The notes beneath the pieces are model-generated. The model did not search any database, was not told the origin of the DNA, and saw nothing but the letters and a program-made list of their open reading frames with translations. 64,000 nucleotides of DNA. It comes from Sphingomonas kyeonggiensis (GTDB lineage Bacteria; Pseudomonadota; Alphaproteobacteria; Sphingomonadales; Sphingomonadaceae). This document shows positions 31,260 through 40,062 of this stretch, piece by piece; the stretch's first letter is position 1, and each line of letters opens with the position of its first letter. The stretch is taken from contig NZ_JACHLN010000004.1 in assembly GCF_014204495.1 (NCBI RefSeq), positions 310,001 to 374,000 on the forward strand. Direction: 5' to 3'. A program made the position numbers and the translations under genes.

Positions 31260-32942
31260 ATGCCGGGGGTGCGCCTTTTCCACCTTGTTCTCCTGTGCGG
31301 TGTGTTTGCCCTTCTGCTGAGCATCGCGCCGCCCGCTCACGCGCAGCCACCCTCGACCGGCGACCTGCAAGTCTGTTTGCTGCGCGATACCGGGGGGATG
31401 AACCCGGCCGAACTCGTCCGCCATCCCGAACGCTTCGATTGCACCACCAAGCAGTACAAGCTTGGTCCAGGCGATTACTGGGCGCTATCCCAGCCGATCA
31501 ACGCCGTCTCCACCCCCGAACGGCCGCTGGTGATCAACTTCGCCAGCCTTTGGCAGCAGCGGCTCTCGGCGCGGCTCTTCTACGCGGACGGCCATGTTCA
31601 TCGCTACCGGACCGATGCCCGCGGCATCACCCCGCTGATCCAGCTCGGTGCGCTTGCCGCCCTGCCGGTTCCACCCTCGAAGGCGCCCCTGGCTCGCGTG
31701 CTCTGGCATGTCGAGGGCGCGGCCAATGTCCGTGGCGTGCTGCTCGGTGCCGAACTCAGCGACACGCAGCGGATCGCCACGACCAACCTCGCCATGGCCG
31801 CGCTCTACACCGGGTTCGCCGGGATGTGCCTGGCGCTGATCGTCTACAACTTCGCGCTGTGGTGCGCGATGCGCTACCGCTTCCAGCTCCATTATTGCGC
31901 GCTGCTTACGGTGCTCGTCGGCTATGGCCTGTCGTCCTCGGGCGCGATGGCCTGGTTCTGGCCGGACATGGTCAACAACGACCGGCTGCGCTTCAATTAT
32001 CTGTTCCTGGGACTGGCCGGCGGCGCCGCGGCACTGTTCACCCTCAGCTTCTTCGAGATGAAGATCCGCTCGCGCCGGCTCGACATCTATACCCGCGTGG
32101 TCGCCACCGCGGTGCCGCTGTCGGGCATCGTCGTATTCCTGTTCGGCGCGATCGACCTGCGCCTGGCCGACATGTTCTACACGCTGACCATCCTCGGCCT
32201 GATTTCGATCGTGGTGCCCACGCTCTGGTACGCCTGGATGCAGCGGTCGCATTTCCTGTGGCTGTTCGCCCTTGCCTGGAGCGCGCCGGTCGTGCTCGCG
32301 ATGATGCGGGTCCTCGCCAATCTCCATGTGCTGCCCTGGAGCTTCTGGCTCGACAATTCGACGATCGTCTCGATGATGTTCGAAGCGCTCGTCTCGGCGC
32401 TGGCCGTCGCCTATCGCATCAAGTTCCTGCGCGACGAGCGCGACGAGGCGATCACCCGCGAAGTGCTCGCCCGCCGCCTCGCCGATACCGATCCGCTCAC
32501 CGGCCTGCTCAACCGCCGCGCCTTCCTCGACCAGGCACTGGGCCGCCCGGGCGAGCAGCAGCTGCTGATCGTCGACATCGATCACTTCAAGCGCGTCAAC
32601 GAGACGCTCGGCCATGACGGGGGCGACGAGGTGCTGCGCCTGTTCGCCCGCACGCTGCGCTCCGCCACGCCGGCGGATTCGCTGGTCGCCCGGCTGGGCG
32701 GCGAGGAATTCGCGCTGCTTTCGCACAGCAGCACCCCGATCGAGCCCGAGCAGCTGCTCAACAAGCTCCGCCAGACCCGCATGCCCTTCGACCTCAAGGT
32801 CACCGCCAGCATCGGCGCCTGCACCGGCCCGCTCGCCGACGACAAGAACTGGAAGGCGCTCTATCGCTGCGCCGACATCGCCCTGTTCGAGGCCAAGTCG
32901 GCCGGCCGGGACCGCGCCAGAGCTCGCCGCGAAGCGGCCTGA
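31260..32942 (+). CDS. Membrane diguanylate cyclase (7TM-DISM sensor + GGDEF)
   Basis: A 560-residue inner-membrane enzyme making cyclic di-GMP from GTP. Signal sequence (residues 1-28), periplasmic sensor of about 140 residues, about seven membrane helices (residues 175-395, 7TM-DISM type), then a GGDEF domain with ADTDPLTGLLNRRAFLD, IVDIDHFKRVNETLGHDGGD and the active-site variant GGEEF (about 479-483). GGEEF is catalytically competent in known enzymes. The inhibitory RxxD site upstream is absent (TPAD there), so product inhibition is probably lost. No strong ribosome-binding site at the ATG. Confidence 0.87.
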   Translation: MPGVRLFHLVLLCGVFALLLSIAPPAHAQPPSTGDLQVCLLRDTGGMNPAELVRHPERFDCTTKQYKLGPGDYWALSQPINAVSTPERPLVINFASLWQQRLSARLFYADGHVHRYRTDARGITPLIQLGALAALPVPPSKAPLARVLWHVEGAANVRGVLLGAELSDTQRIATTNLAMAALYTGFAGMCLALIVYNFALWCAMRYRFQLHYCALLTVLVGYGLSSSGAMAWFWPDMVNNDRLRFNYLFLGLAGGAAALFTLSFFEMKIRSRRLDIYTRVVATAVPLSGIVVFLFGAIDLRLADMFYTLTILGLISIVVPTLWYAWMQRSHFLWLFALAWSAPVVLAMMRVLANLHVLPWSFWLDNSTIVSMMFEALVSALAVAYRIKFLRDERDEAITREVLARRLADTDPLTGLLNRRAFLDQALGRPGEQQLLIVDIDHFKRVNETLGHDGGDEVLRLFARTLRSATPADSLVARLGGEEFALLSHSSTPIEPEQLLNKLRQTRMPFDLKVTASIGACTGPLADDKNWKALYRCADIALFEAKSAGRDRARARREAA

Positions 32943-33007
32943 TCCGGGCACCGCGAAGCCGCCTGATTCGCTTGCCCGGATGCGGCTTCGGGCGTATGCG
33001 GGTAACC

Positions 33008-33214
33008 ATGTCGGGACGAGCCAGAAAGATCGCTTTCGGGGCGCTAGCTGCGCTTGCACTGCTCGCCGTCGCTTCCCCCAATCGCCGCGCCGACATCGCC
33101 CTCCACATGCACCGCGTGGACGATCTCGCGCCGCAGCGGATCGAAGCCGTCGTCGATATCGGGATCTTCGCGATTTCCGTGCTCGTTACGTGGAGCAAGC
33201 GGCTTACGACTTGA
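33008..33214 (+). CDS. Small hydrophobic protein, unknown
   Basis: A 68-residue frame from an ATG at 33008: hydrophobic helix KIAFGALAALALLAVASP near the start, a middle part with MHRVDDLAPQRIE, then a second hydrophobic stretch (AVVDIGIFAISVLVTW). Probably an inner-membrane protein with two helices. No family recognised and no strong ribosome-binding site. It ends 31 bp before the acyl-CoA ligase gene and may be co-transcribed with it. Confidence 0.55.
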   Translation: MSGRARKIAFGALAALALLAVASPNRRADIALHMHRVDDLAPQRIEAVVDIGIFAISVLVTWSKRLTT

Positions 33215-33245
33215 CCCCCACAAAGGCTTGCTTACACCAGTGTCA

Positions 33246-34943
33246 ATGACTGACCCCGAACAGATCTGGCGTACCGCGTATCGTCACCCGGGTGCATGGG
33301 ACACCCAGTTCCCGCCCCAATCCATGGTCGAGCTGTTCGAGGCGAGCGCCCGCGCCCACCCGCAGGCGCCCCTGCTCGATTTCATGGGCCGGCACTACAG
33401 CTATGGCGAGACGCTCGACGGCGTGAATCGCGTCGCCTGCGGGCTCAAGGCTCTGGGCTATGGCCCGGGCGACCGCATCGGGCTCTTCCTGCCCAACGTC
33501 CCGCATTACGTCGCCGCCTATTACGGCATCCTCAAGCTCGGCGCGACGGTGGTGAACTTCTCGCCGCTCTACACGGTCGAGGAACTGAGCCACCAGGTCG
33601 CCGATTCGGGCACGAGGCTGCTCTTCACCATCTCCGCCTCGGCGCTGCTGCCGACCGCGCTCAAGGTGCTCGAGCAGAGCGCGCTCGAGCGGCTGGTGGT
33701 CGGATCGGTCGCCGGCGCGCTGCCCCCGGCCAAGTCCTTCTTCTACCGGCTGTTCAAGAGCTCGGAAGTCACCGAGCGGCCGCATGACGAGCGGATCATC
33801 GCCTTCTCGAAGCTGATCGCCAATGACGGCGCCTGCGACGCGCCCAGCATCGACCCCGAGAAGGACGTCGCGCTGATCCAGTATACCGGCGGCACCACCG
33901 GCACGCCCAAGGGCGCGGTGCTCACCCACCAGAACCTGTCGGCCAATGCCCGCCAGGTCGCCCGGCTCGATCCGGAAATGGCCACCGCCAAGGACAGGAT
34001 CCTCGGCGTCCTCCCCTTCTTCCATGTCTTCGCCAATACCTGCGTGCTCAACCGCACCGTGGTCACCGGCGGCGAGATCGTGATGCTGCCGCGCTTCAAC
34101 GCCAAGCAGGCGCTGGCCGAGCTGCGCCGCACCCGCCCGCGCTCGCTGCCCGGCGTCCCGACCATGTACCAGGCGCTGCTCGATGCCCCCGGCATGAAGC
34201 CCGACGACTTCAAGTCGCTGCGCTTCTGCATCTCGGGCGGCGCGCCCCTGCCCGCCCAGCTCAAGGAAGAATGGGAGCGCGTCACCGGCGCCCGGGTGAT
34301 CGAGGGCTATGGCCTGTCGGAGAGCTCGGGCGTGGTCTCGACCAATCCCTATACCGAGCTCAACAAGCCCGGCACGATCGGCCAGCCGATCCAGGGCACC
34401 CGCGTCCGCCTGGTCGACAAGGAAGACCCGACGCGTCCCCCGCCCGAGGGCGAGCCCGGCGAGATCGTCGTCCATGGCCCGCAGATCATGCAGGGTTACT
34501 GGAACCGCCCCGAGGCCGATGCCGAGGTGTTCGTCAGCGTCGATGGCGAGCCGCACTGGCTGCGCACCGGCGATGTCGGGCTGATCGACGAGGACGGCTA
34601 TATCCAGATCGTCGACCGGCTGAAGGACATGATCGCGGTCGGCGGCTTCAAGGTGTTCCCGAGCCAGATCGAGGCGGTGCTGTACCAGAACCCGGCCGTT
34701 AAGGAGGCGCTCGTGATCGGCCTGCCCGATCCGTACCATGGCGAGATGCCGCACGCCTATGTGACGCTGGACGAGGACGCCACGCCGATCACCGGCGCCG
34801 CGCTGGCCCAGTGGGTCAACGCCCGTGTCGGCAAGCATGAGCGCGTCGCCGAGGTGGTGGTGCGCGAGAGCCTGCCCAAGACGATGGTCGGCAAGCTCAG
34901 CCGCAAGGACCTGCTGAACGAGGTTCGGGCGGAGACGACCTAG
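33246..34943 (+). CDS. Long-chain acyl-CoA synthetase (AMP-forming)
   Basis: A 565-residue ANL-superfamily ligase activating a carboxylic acid through an acyl-adenylate to acyl-CoA. Visible: P-loop YTGGTTGTPKGAVLTH, VLPFFHVFAN, the A5-type motif VIEGYGLSESSG, LRTGDVGLIDEDG, and the C-terminal catalytic Lys in TMVGKLSRKDL. Most like FadD-type long-chain ligases; chain length is inferred. The ATG at 33246 begins MTDPEQIWRTAY; the longer frame upstream is not supported. Convergent with the aldehyde dehydrogenase gene, 7 bp apart. Confidence 0.9.
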   Translation: MTDPEQIWRTAYRHPGAWDTQFPPQSMVELFEASARAHPQAPLLDFMGRHYSYGETLDGVNRVACGLKALGYGPGDRIGLFLPNVPHYVAAYYGILKLGATVVNFSPLYTVEELSHQVADSGTRLLFTISASALLPTALKVLEQSALERLVVGSVAGALPPAKSFFYRLFKSSEVTERPHDERIIAFSKLIANDGACDAPSIDPEKDVALIQYTGGTTGTPKGAVLTHQNLSANARQVARLDPEMATAKDRILGVLPFFHVFANTCVLNRTVVTGGEIVMLPRFNAKQALAELRRTRPRSLPGVPTMYQALLDAPGMKPDDFKSLRFCISGGAPLPAQLKEEWERVTGARVIEGYGLSESSGVVSTNPYTELNKPGTIGQPIQGTRVRLVDKEDPTRPPPEGEPGEIVVHGPQIMQGYWNRPEADAEVFVSVDGEPHWLRTGDVGLIDEDGYIQIVDRLKDMIAVGGFKVFPSQIEAVLYQNPAVKEALVIGLPDPYHGEMPHAYVTLDEDATPITGAALAQWVNARVGKHERVAEVVVRESLPKTMVGKLSRKDLLNEVRAETT

Positions 34944-34950
34944 AGCGACC

Positions 34951-36336
34951 TCAATCCCCCGCCACCACATTCTTGCCGAACATCACCGCCTTCAGGTTCA
35001 TGAACTCGTGTAGCCCCCAGGGGCCAAGCTCGCGGCCATGGCCCGACAGCTTCACCCCGCCGAACGGCGCCTCGGGCGTCGAGGCGAGCAGCGCGTTCAC
35101 CGCGGTCATGCCGGCCTGGATATCGCGGGCGAAGCGCTCGATCTCGTCCTCGTCCTGCGTCCACACCGAGGAGCCGAGACCGTACGGCACGTCGTTGGCC
35201 AGTGCGATCGCCGCATCGATGTCGGCAACCTTGTAGACCGCCGCCACGGGTCCGAAGACTTCCTCCTTCGCCACGTCGCTCTCGGGGTCCATGTCGGTCA
35301 GCACGCCGGCGGTCATCCAGGCGCCCTCGCGCTCGATCTTCTCGCCCCCGAAGCGCAGCGTCGCGCCCTCCGCCACCGCCCGCTCGACCTGCTCCAGCAC
35401 CGTGTCGCGCTGCGCCACGCTGGAGAGCGGCCCCATCGCCGTTTCCTTCTCCATGGGATCGCCGATCTTCAGCGCCTTCATCCCTGCCTCGAACTTCTCC
35501 AGGAACGCGTCATAGACATCGGCATGGACGATCATCCGCTTGGCGCAGATGCAGCTCTGCCCGGCATTCTGGGTGCGCGCGGTCACCGCCGTCTTCGCCG
35601 CCAGGTCGAGATCGGCCGAGGGCATCACGATCAGCGGATCGGAACCACCCAGCTCGAGCACCACCTTCTTGAGCGCTCGCCCGGCAGCCTGCGCCACCTG
35701 CATGCCCGCGCCTTCGCTGCCGGTCAGCGTCACCGCCACCACCCGCTTGTCGGCGATGATCGCGGCCACCTTGTCGGACTTTACGGCCAGGTTCTGGAAC
35801 AGCCCGTCCGGCGCCCCGGCCGCCCCCATCATCTGCTGGATCAGCGCCGCGCAGCCCTGCACGTTCGAGGCATGCTTCAGCAGCCCGACATTGCCCGCCA
35901 TGATCGTCGGCGCGAGGAAGCGGATCACCTGCCAATAAGGGAAGTTCCACGGCATCACCGCCAGCACCGGCCCCATCGGCAGCCAGCGCGCCACGGCGTG
36001 GCCGCCGCCGGCGGTCTGCACCGTTGTCGGCTCCAGATAGCCCGGCCCCGCCTTGGCATAGTGGCGGAAGCCGCTGATGCACTTCTCCACCTCGGCAATC
36101 GCACTCGCCAGCGTCTTGCCCATCTCGCGGGTCGCGGTTTCGGCCAGATGCTGCTTGTTGGCTTCCCAGGCATCCGCGATCTTGCCCAGCAATTCGGTCC
36201 GCTGTTCCAGCGACGAATCGCGCCACGACCGGAACCCCGCCTCGGCCCGGGCCAGCGCCGTCTCGATCCCGTCGGCATCCAGCTCCGGATAGGTTTCGAT
36301 CGTCGCTCCGGTGGCGGGATTGATGCTGGTGAACAT
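34951..36336 (-). CDS. NAD(P)-dependent succinate-semialdehyde-type aldehyde dehydrogenase
   Basis: A 461-residue aldehyde dehydrogenase: oxyanion segment MPWNFPYWQVIRF, cofactor-site TLTGSEGAG, general base Glu in VVLELGGSDPLIV, catalytic Cys in QNAGQSCICAKR and the C-terminal PFGGVKLSGHGRELG. Length and the SCICAKR form match Sad/GabD-like enzymes oxidising succinate semialdehyde or related short aldehydes. AGGAG lies 8 nt upstream of the ATG at 36336; a TTG two codons upstream is less likely. Divergent from xseB. Confidence 0.87.
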   Translation of the reverse strand: MFTSINPATGATIETYPELDADGIETALARAEAGFRSWRDSSLEQRTELLGKIADAWEANKQHLAETATREMGKTLASAIAEVEKCISGFRHYAKAGPGYLEPTTVQTAGGGHAVARWLPMGPVLAVMPWNFPYWQVIRFLAPTIMAGNVGLLKHASNVQGCAALIQQMMGAAGAPDGLFQNLAVKSDKVAAIIADKRVVAVTLTGSEGAGMQVAQAAGRALKKVVLELGGSDPLIVMPSADLDLAAKTAVTARTQNAGQSCICAKRMIVHADVYDAFLEKFEAGMKALKIGDPMEKETAMGPLSSVAQRDTVLEQVERAVAEGATLRFGGEKIEREGAWMTAGVLTDMDPESDVAKEEVFGPVAAVYKVADIDAAIALANDVPYGLGSSVWTQDEDEIERFARDIQAGMTAVNALLASTPEAPFGGVKLSGHGRELGPWGLHEFMNLKAVMFGKNVVAGD

Positions 36337-36446
36337 GGGCAAGTCTCCTTCAGCCGAGGTAACGCGGAGCTAGGGTGGAGGATGCCCGGTTGCAATCATA
36401 CCGAGGCAGGTTGCCATCCAGCCCCGGCCCGGCGCATAGCGGGCGC

Positions 36447-36692
36447 ATGGCAGAAGAAGCGGACGTAACTGCGCTCTCGTTCGAGGAAGCGCTGAAGGAA
36501 CTGGAGCGCATCGTCGCTCGGCTGGAGAGTGGCGAGGCCCAGCTCCAGGAAGCGATCGACCTGTATGAGCGCGGCGATCGGCTACGCCGGCAGTGCGCCG
36601 CGCGGCTCGATGCCGCCCAGGCGCGGATCGAGGCGATCCGCACCGATGCGGAAGGCCGCGCTGCCGCCACCGCCCCGTTCAACGCCGGCTGA
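36447..36692 (+). CDS. xseB: Exodeoxyribonuclease VII small subunit
   Basis: An 81-residue helical subunit: SFEEALKELERIVARLESGE followed by LQEAIDLYERGDRLRRQCA, the conserved XseB pattern. With XseA it degrades single-stranded DNA in both directions. The ATG at 36447 is the family's usual start (MAEEADVTALSF). It sits 8 bp upstream of ispA, a widely conserved pairing; xseA is not in the window. Confidence 0.93.
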   Translation: MAEEADVTALSFEEALKELERIVARLESGEAQLQEAIDLYERGDRLRRQCAARLDAAQARIEAIRTDAEGRAAATAPFNAG

Positions 36693-36700
36693 CCCGGCCC

Positions 36701-37600
36701 ATGGCGCACGCCTCCCTCGCGCTCCAGGCGGCGCTCAAGCAGGTCTCGGCGGAGATGGACCGCCAGTTCGACCTGCTGCTCGCCGTGCCCGGCGATCCGC
36801 GCAAGGGACTATATGAGGCGATGCGCCACGCCGCGATCGGCGGCGGCAAGCGGCTGCGCCCGCTGCTCGTCTCGGCCACGGCCCAGTTGTTCGGCGTCGA
36901 CCGGACCTGCATCGCCCGCACCGCGCTCGCGCTCGAATGCATCCATGTCTATTCGCTGATCCACGACGATCTGCCGGCGATGGACGATGACGATATGCGC
37001 CGCGGCAAGCCGACGGTGCACAAGGCGTTCGACGAGGCCACGGCGATCCTCGCCGGCGACTGCCTCCACGCGCTCGCCTTCGAAGTGATCGCCGACGAGA
37101 AGACCCATCCCGATCCGTTCGTGCGCATCGAGCTGTCGGGCACGCTCGCGGTCGCCGCCGGCCCGGCGGGCATGGCGGGCGGCCAGATGATGGACCTGGA
37201 AGCCGAGAAATCGAGCTTCGACCTCGCCACCGTCACGCGGCTCCAGGCGATGAAGACCGGCGCGCTGATCAGCTGCGCGGTGGAAAGCGGCGCGATCCTC
37301 GGCCGCGTACCGATCGAGGGCCGCACGGGCCTGCGCGGCTATGCCCGGGACGTCGGTCTCGCCTTCCAGATCGCCGACGACATCCTCGATGCCGAGGGCG
37401 ACGAGGCTTTGGTCGGCAAGAAGCTCCAAAAGGATGGCGAGGCGGGCAAGGAAACCTTCCTCTCCCTCCTCGGGCTGGAACGCGCCCGGGAGCAGGCCCG
37501 CATGCTCGTCGACCAGGCGATCGAGCATCTCAAGCCCTATGGCACCGAAGCCGACCTGCTGCGCGACATCGCACGGTACACGCTCGAACGGGATCGCTAG
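36701..37600 (+). CDS. ispA: Farnesyl diphosphate synthase / polyprenyl synthetase
   Basis: A 299-residue trans-prenyltransferase condensing IPP with DMAPP and GPP to farnesyl diphosphate for quinones, undecaprenyl phosphate and carotenoids. First aspartate-rich motif: IHDDLPAMDDDDMRRGKPT; second: FQIADDILDAEGD. Also GGGKRLRPLLV near the start and MAGGQMMDLEAE. The insertion and spacing match the bacterial FPP synthase group. The ATG at 36701 starts 8 bp after xseB. No dxs gene follows within the window, unlike many xseB-ispA-dxs clusters. Confidence 0.92.
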   Translation: MAHASLALQAALKQVSAEMDRQFDLLLAVPGDPRKGLYEAMRHAAIGGGKRLRPLLVSATAQLFGVDRTCIARTALALECIHVYSLIHDDLPAMDDDDMRRGKPTVHKAFDEATAILAGDCLHALAFEVIADEKTHPDPFVRIELSGTLAVAAGPAGMAGGQMMDLEAEKSSFDLATVTRLQAMKTGALISCAVESGAILGRVPIEGRTGLRGYARDVGLAFQIADDILDAEGDEALVGKKLQKDGEAGKETFLSLLGLERAREQARMLVDQAIEHLKPYGTEADLLRDIARYTLERDR

Positions 37601-37864
37601 TCCCTTTCCTTGATTCCCCTCCCTGCAAGGGAGAGGAGAAGATGCTCCTTGCAATGTAGGATTTCGCCTGCTTGCCTCCCGCAGTCGGGCTACCACCCGG
37701 CCGCCCTTTGACCCGGCAGGAAAATAGGATCACGCCCAAGCAACAATGTTGCGAGACGCACCGCGTTACCGAGAAAACAGGGAAAATAGCGCGCCGAAAA
37801 CCCGCTCTTGGCCTGTACTTTGTGTACTTTCGCGAGTCGCAGCCACCGCGCTGTAGGACGCGGC
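37601..37864. other. Intergenic region of 264 bp, no gene seen
   Basis: Between the 3' ends of ispA and the convergent unknown gene. It contains a weak palindrome near 37618-37640 (CCCCTCCCTGCAAGGGAGAGG) and a direct repeat TGTACTT-TG-TGTACTT (about 37813-37828). A 112-codon minus-strand frame crosses it but has an unlike composition (many Cys and Arg) and is judged non-coding. Confidence 0.6.
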
Positions 37865-38644
37865 TCACCCGATACTGGCTACCCGGAACACCGTGGGGTT
37901 CCCGCCCTCACGCACCACCATGCCGCTCGCGATGTGGGACTTGCCCTCGCTCAGCCCGTTCAACGCAGCACTTCCCTCGGCCACCGGCAGCATCACCCCG
38001 TGGAACCCGGCCGGCCGCGCATACCATTGGCCGCCGATGTTCAGCAGCGTCGCCTGGGTCTCCTCCGCGATCGGCGGCTCGGCACGCGGCAAGGCGCGCA
38101 GGTCGTTCGCCGGCGGCGCGACCTTGCGCGTCTCCTCATAGGCAATGAACCCGCCCCCGCTGCGCACCCGCTTCGGCGCGTCGAACAGCTGGTCGATCCG
38201 CTCGGCCTGCAGGTTCTCGATATAGATGATCGTGTTGTTGTCGCCCTTCACATAGAGCTTGGCGTGCGAGGCCTGCTTGCGCACGATCGGCCCGGCAAGC
38301 GACGTCAGGAAGGTCCGCACCGATGCCGAGACCTGGGCGACCTGCCCGCCGCTCGCGTTCATCACCGTCTCCAGCGCCACTGCCACGGTCTGCAGGAAGC
38401 CGCCGAACAGCGCGCGCTGGTCGTACAGGTCAAGCATGGTCTTGCCGAGGTCGAACCAGGCGTGGAGGCTGGCGATCTCCACCCGGATCATCTCCAGGCC
38501 ATGGCGATTCTGCCCGCTCCGCGTCTCTTGGGCGAAGGCATTGGCCAGCCGCTCGATCGCCGTGCCCGAGGTCCGCGCATCGGCTGCGTCGTAATAGCCG
38601 ATCTCGAGCACCAGCACCGCATTGTCACGCACATCGTCGATCAT
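37865..38644 (-). CDS. Protein of unknown function, divergent from coaD
   Basis: A 259-residue frame from an ATG at 38644 (MIDDVRDNAVLVLEIGYYDA). No signal peptide. The middle part is helical (LFGGFLQTVAVALETVMNAS), then SHAKLYVKGDNNTIIYIENL and a C-terminal domain with TLLNIGGQWYARPAGFHGVM. No known domain recognised; it could be a soluble two-domain protein. An in-frame extension to 38764 would overlap coaD and is unlikely. Its divergent position may imply a shared promoter region with coaD. Confidence 0.7.
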   Translation of the reverse strand: MIDDVRDNAVLVLEIGYYDAADARTSGTAIERLANAFAQETRSGQNRHGLEMIRVEIASLHAWFDLGKTMLDLYDQRALFGGFLQTVAVALETVMNASGGQVAQVSASVRTFLTSLAGPIVRKQASHAKLYVKGDNNTIIYIENLQAERIDQLFDAPKRVRSGGGFIAYEETRKVAPPANDLRALPRAEPPIAEETQATLLNIGGQWYARPAGFHGVMLPVAEGSAALNGLSEGKSHIASGMVVREGGNPTVFRVASIG

Positions 38645-38750
38645 CGCTGCAGGCTGGCCGAAAGCCCGGCATGCCGCAAGCGCGCAGCCGGTCTTGACTT
38701 GGCTTCGCACCCGCAGCACGTCCGGGGGCGATCCTGCGACGAGGTACAGC

Positions 38751-39260
38751 ATGACCACCCGCACCGGCGTCTATCCCGGCACCTTCGATCCCATCACGCT
38801 TGGCCATATGGACATTATCCGCCGCGGCGCGAAGCTGGTCGACCGGCTCGTCATCGGCGTCACCACCAACCCTTCCAAGAACCCGATGTTCAGCGTCGAG
38901 GAGCGGATGGAGATGGTGAAGCGCGAGGTCGAGGGGATCGCCGGCGAGATCCATGTCGTCAGCTTCGATTCGCTGCTGATGGATTTCGCCGAGCGCGAGG
39001 GCGCCAGCATGATCGTCCGCGGCCTGCGCGCCGTCGCCGATTTCGAATATGAATATCAGATGGCGGGCATGAACCAGCAGTTGAACGACCGGATCGAGAC
39101 GGTCTTCCTGATGGCCGATGTCTCGCTCCAGCCGATCGCCAGCCGGCTGGTCAAGGAGATCGCCCTCTATGGCGGCGACATCCGCAAGTTCGTCTCACCG
39201 GCGGTTAATGACGAGATGGTTACCCGGATCGCGACGATCGGTCGCAAAGGGAGTGGTTGA
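38751..39260 (+). CDS. coaD: Phosphopantetheine adenylyltransferase
   Basis: A 169-residue nucleotidyltransferase making dephospho-CoA from 4'-phosphopantetheine and ATP, the penultimate step of CoA synthesis. Signature GVYPGTFDPITLGH (the H-x-G-H-like nucleotide site), then TTNPSKNPMFSVEERMEM, IVRGLRAVADFEYEYQMAGM and the C-terminal PIASRLVKEIALYGGDI. GAGG lies 7 nt upstream of the ATG. Followed 57 bp later by the cyclophilin gene. Confidence 0.95.
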   Translation: MTTRTGVYPGTFDPITLGHMDIIRRGAKLVDRLVIGVTTNPSKNPMFSVEERMEMVKREVEGIAGEIHVVSFDSLLMDFAEREGASMIVRGLRAVADFEYEYQMAGMNQQLNDRIETVFLMADVSLQPIASRLVKEIALYGGDIRKFVSPAVNDEMVTRIATIGRKGSG

Positions 39261-39317
39261 GCCCGCGCGATTGGGCTAGAGCGGCCAGTCGAGAGTGGGT
39301 TTGGAGTGGGGAAGTTA

Positions 39318-40058
39318 ATGCGTTTCGTTGCCGCGCTGGCCGCTTCGGCCTTGATGATGTTTGCCACCCCTGCCCTCGCCCAGGGCGGCGGCAAGGCCCC
39401 CAAGCCGGTCGCTGAGCCGCTCAAGGGCGTGGGCGCCGGGGATGTGAACAGCATCTATCCCGCCGCCGTCCCCGCCGATCCGGCCGAGACCTGGGTGCTC
39501 GACCTGTCGACCGGCGGCCGCGTGCTGATCCGCCTGCGTCCCGATGCCGCGCCCAAGATGGTCGAGCGCATCAAGACGCTTACCCGCCGCCATTTCTATG
39601 ACGGCCTGAACTTCCACCGCGTCGTCGATGCGCCCTATTTCATGGCGCAGGGCGGCGATCCCAAGGGCGACGGCACCGGCGATTCGGACCTGCCCAACGT
39701 GCCGGCCGAGTTCAACAACCTGCCGCACGTCCGCGGCACCGTCGCCGCCGCCCGCCGCGGCGCGCCGGAGAATGCCACGCCCGAGCAGAAGACCGACGCG
39801 GAGAACAGCGCGAACAGCCAGTTCTACATCATGATGGCGCCGAAGCTCGCCTTCGACCACGACTATACCGTGTTCGGCCGCGTCACCGCCGGCATGGAGT
39901 GGGTCGACAAGATCGAGCGCGGCGAGCCGCCGGCGAACCCGACCAAGATCGTCCACGCCTATATCCTTTCCGACAACCCGCCGCCTTATGCGAACCTGGC
40001 AGCCGACGCCCCCAAGGCGCTGCCGCCGGGCGAGGTGAAGGCGACGCTGCCGCAATAA
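39318..40058 (+). CDS. Periplasmic cyclophilin-type peptidyl-prolyl isomerase
   Basis: A 246-residue protein with a signal sequence (FVAALAASALMMFATPALAQ) and a cyclophilin domain: HFYDGLNFHRVVDAPYFMAQ, then GGDPKGDGTGDSDLPNVPAEF, SQFYIMMAPKLAFDHDYTVF and VTAGMEWVDKIERGE. Catalyses proline cis-trans isomerisation, helping folding of exported proteins. The ATG at 39318 is preferred (GGGGAAG upstream) over an in-frame GTG 4 codons earlier. Ends 4 bp before queA, likely co-transcribed. Confidence 0.9.
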   Translation: MRFVAALAASALMMFATPALAQGGGKAPKPVAEPLKGVGAGDVNSIYPAAVPADPAETWVLDLSTGGRVLIRLRPDAAPKMVERIKTLTRRHFYDGLNFHRVVDAPYFMAQGGDPKGDGTGDSDLPNVPAEFNNLPHVRGTVAAARRGAPENATPEQKTDAENSANSQFYIMMAPKLAFDHDYTVFGRVTAGMEWVDKIERGEPPANPTKIVHAYILSDNPPPYANLAADAPKALPPGEVKATLPQ

Positions 40059-40062
40059 TCCG

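Noticed and set aside
37530..37868. 112-codon minus-strand frame after ispA
   Set aside because: Composition rich in Cys and Arg and unlike neighbours; it overlaps the ispA 3' end.
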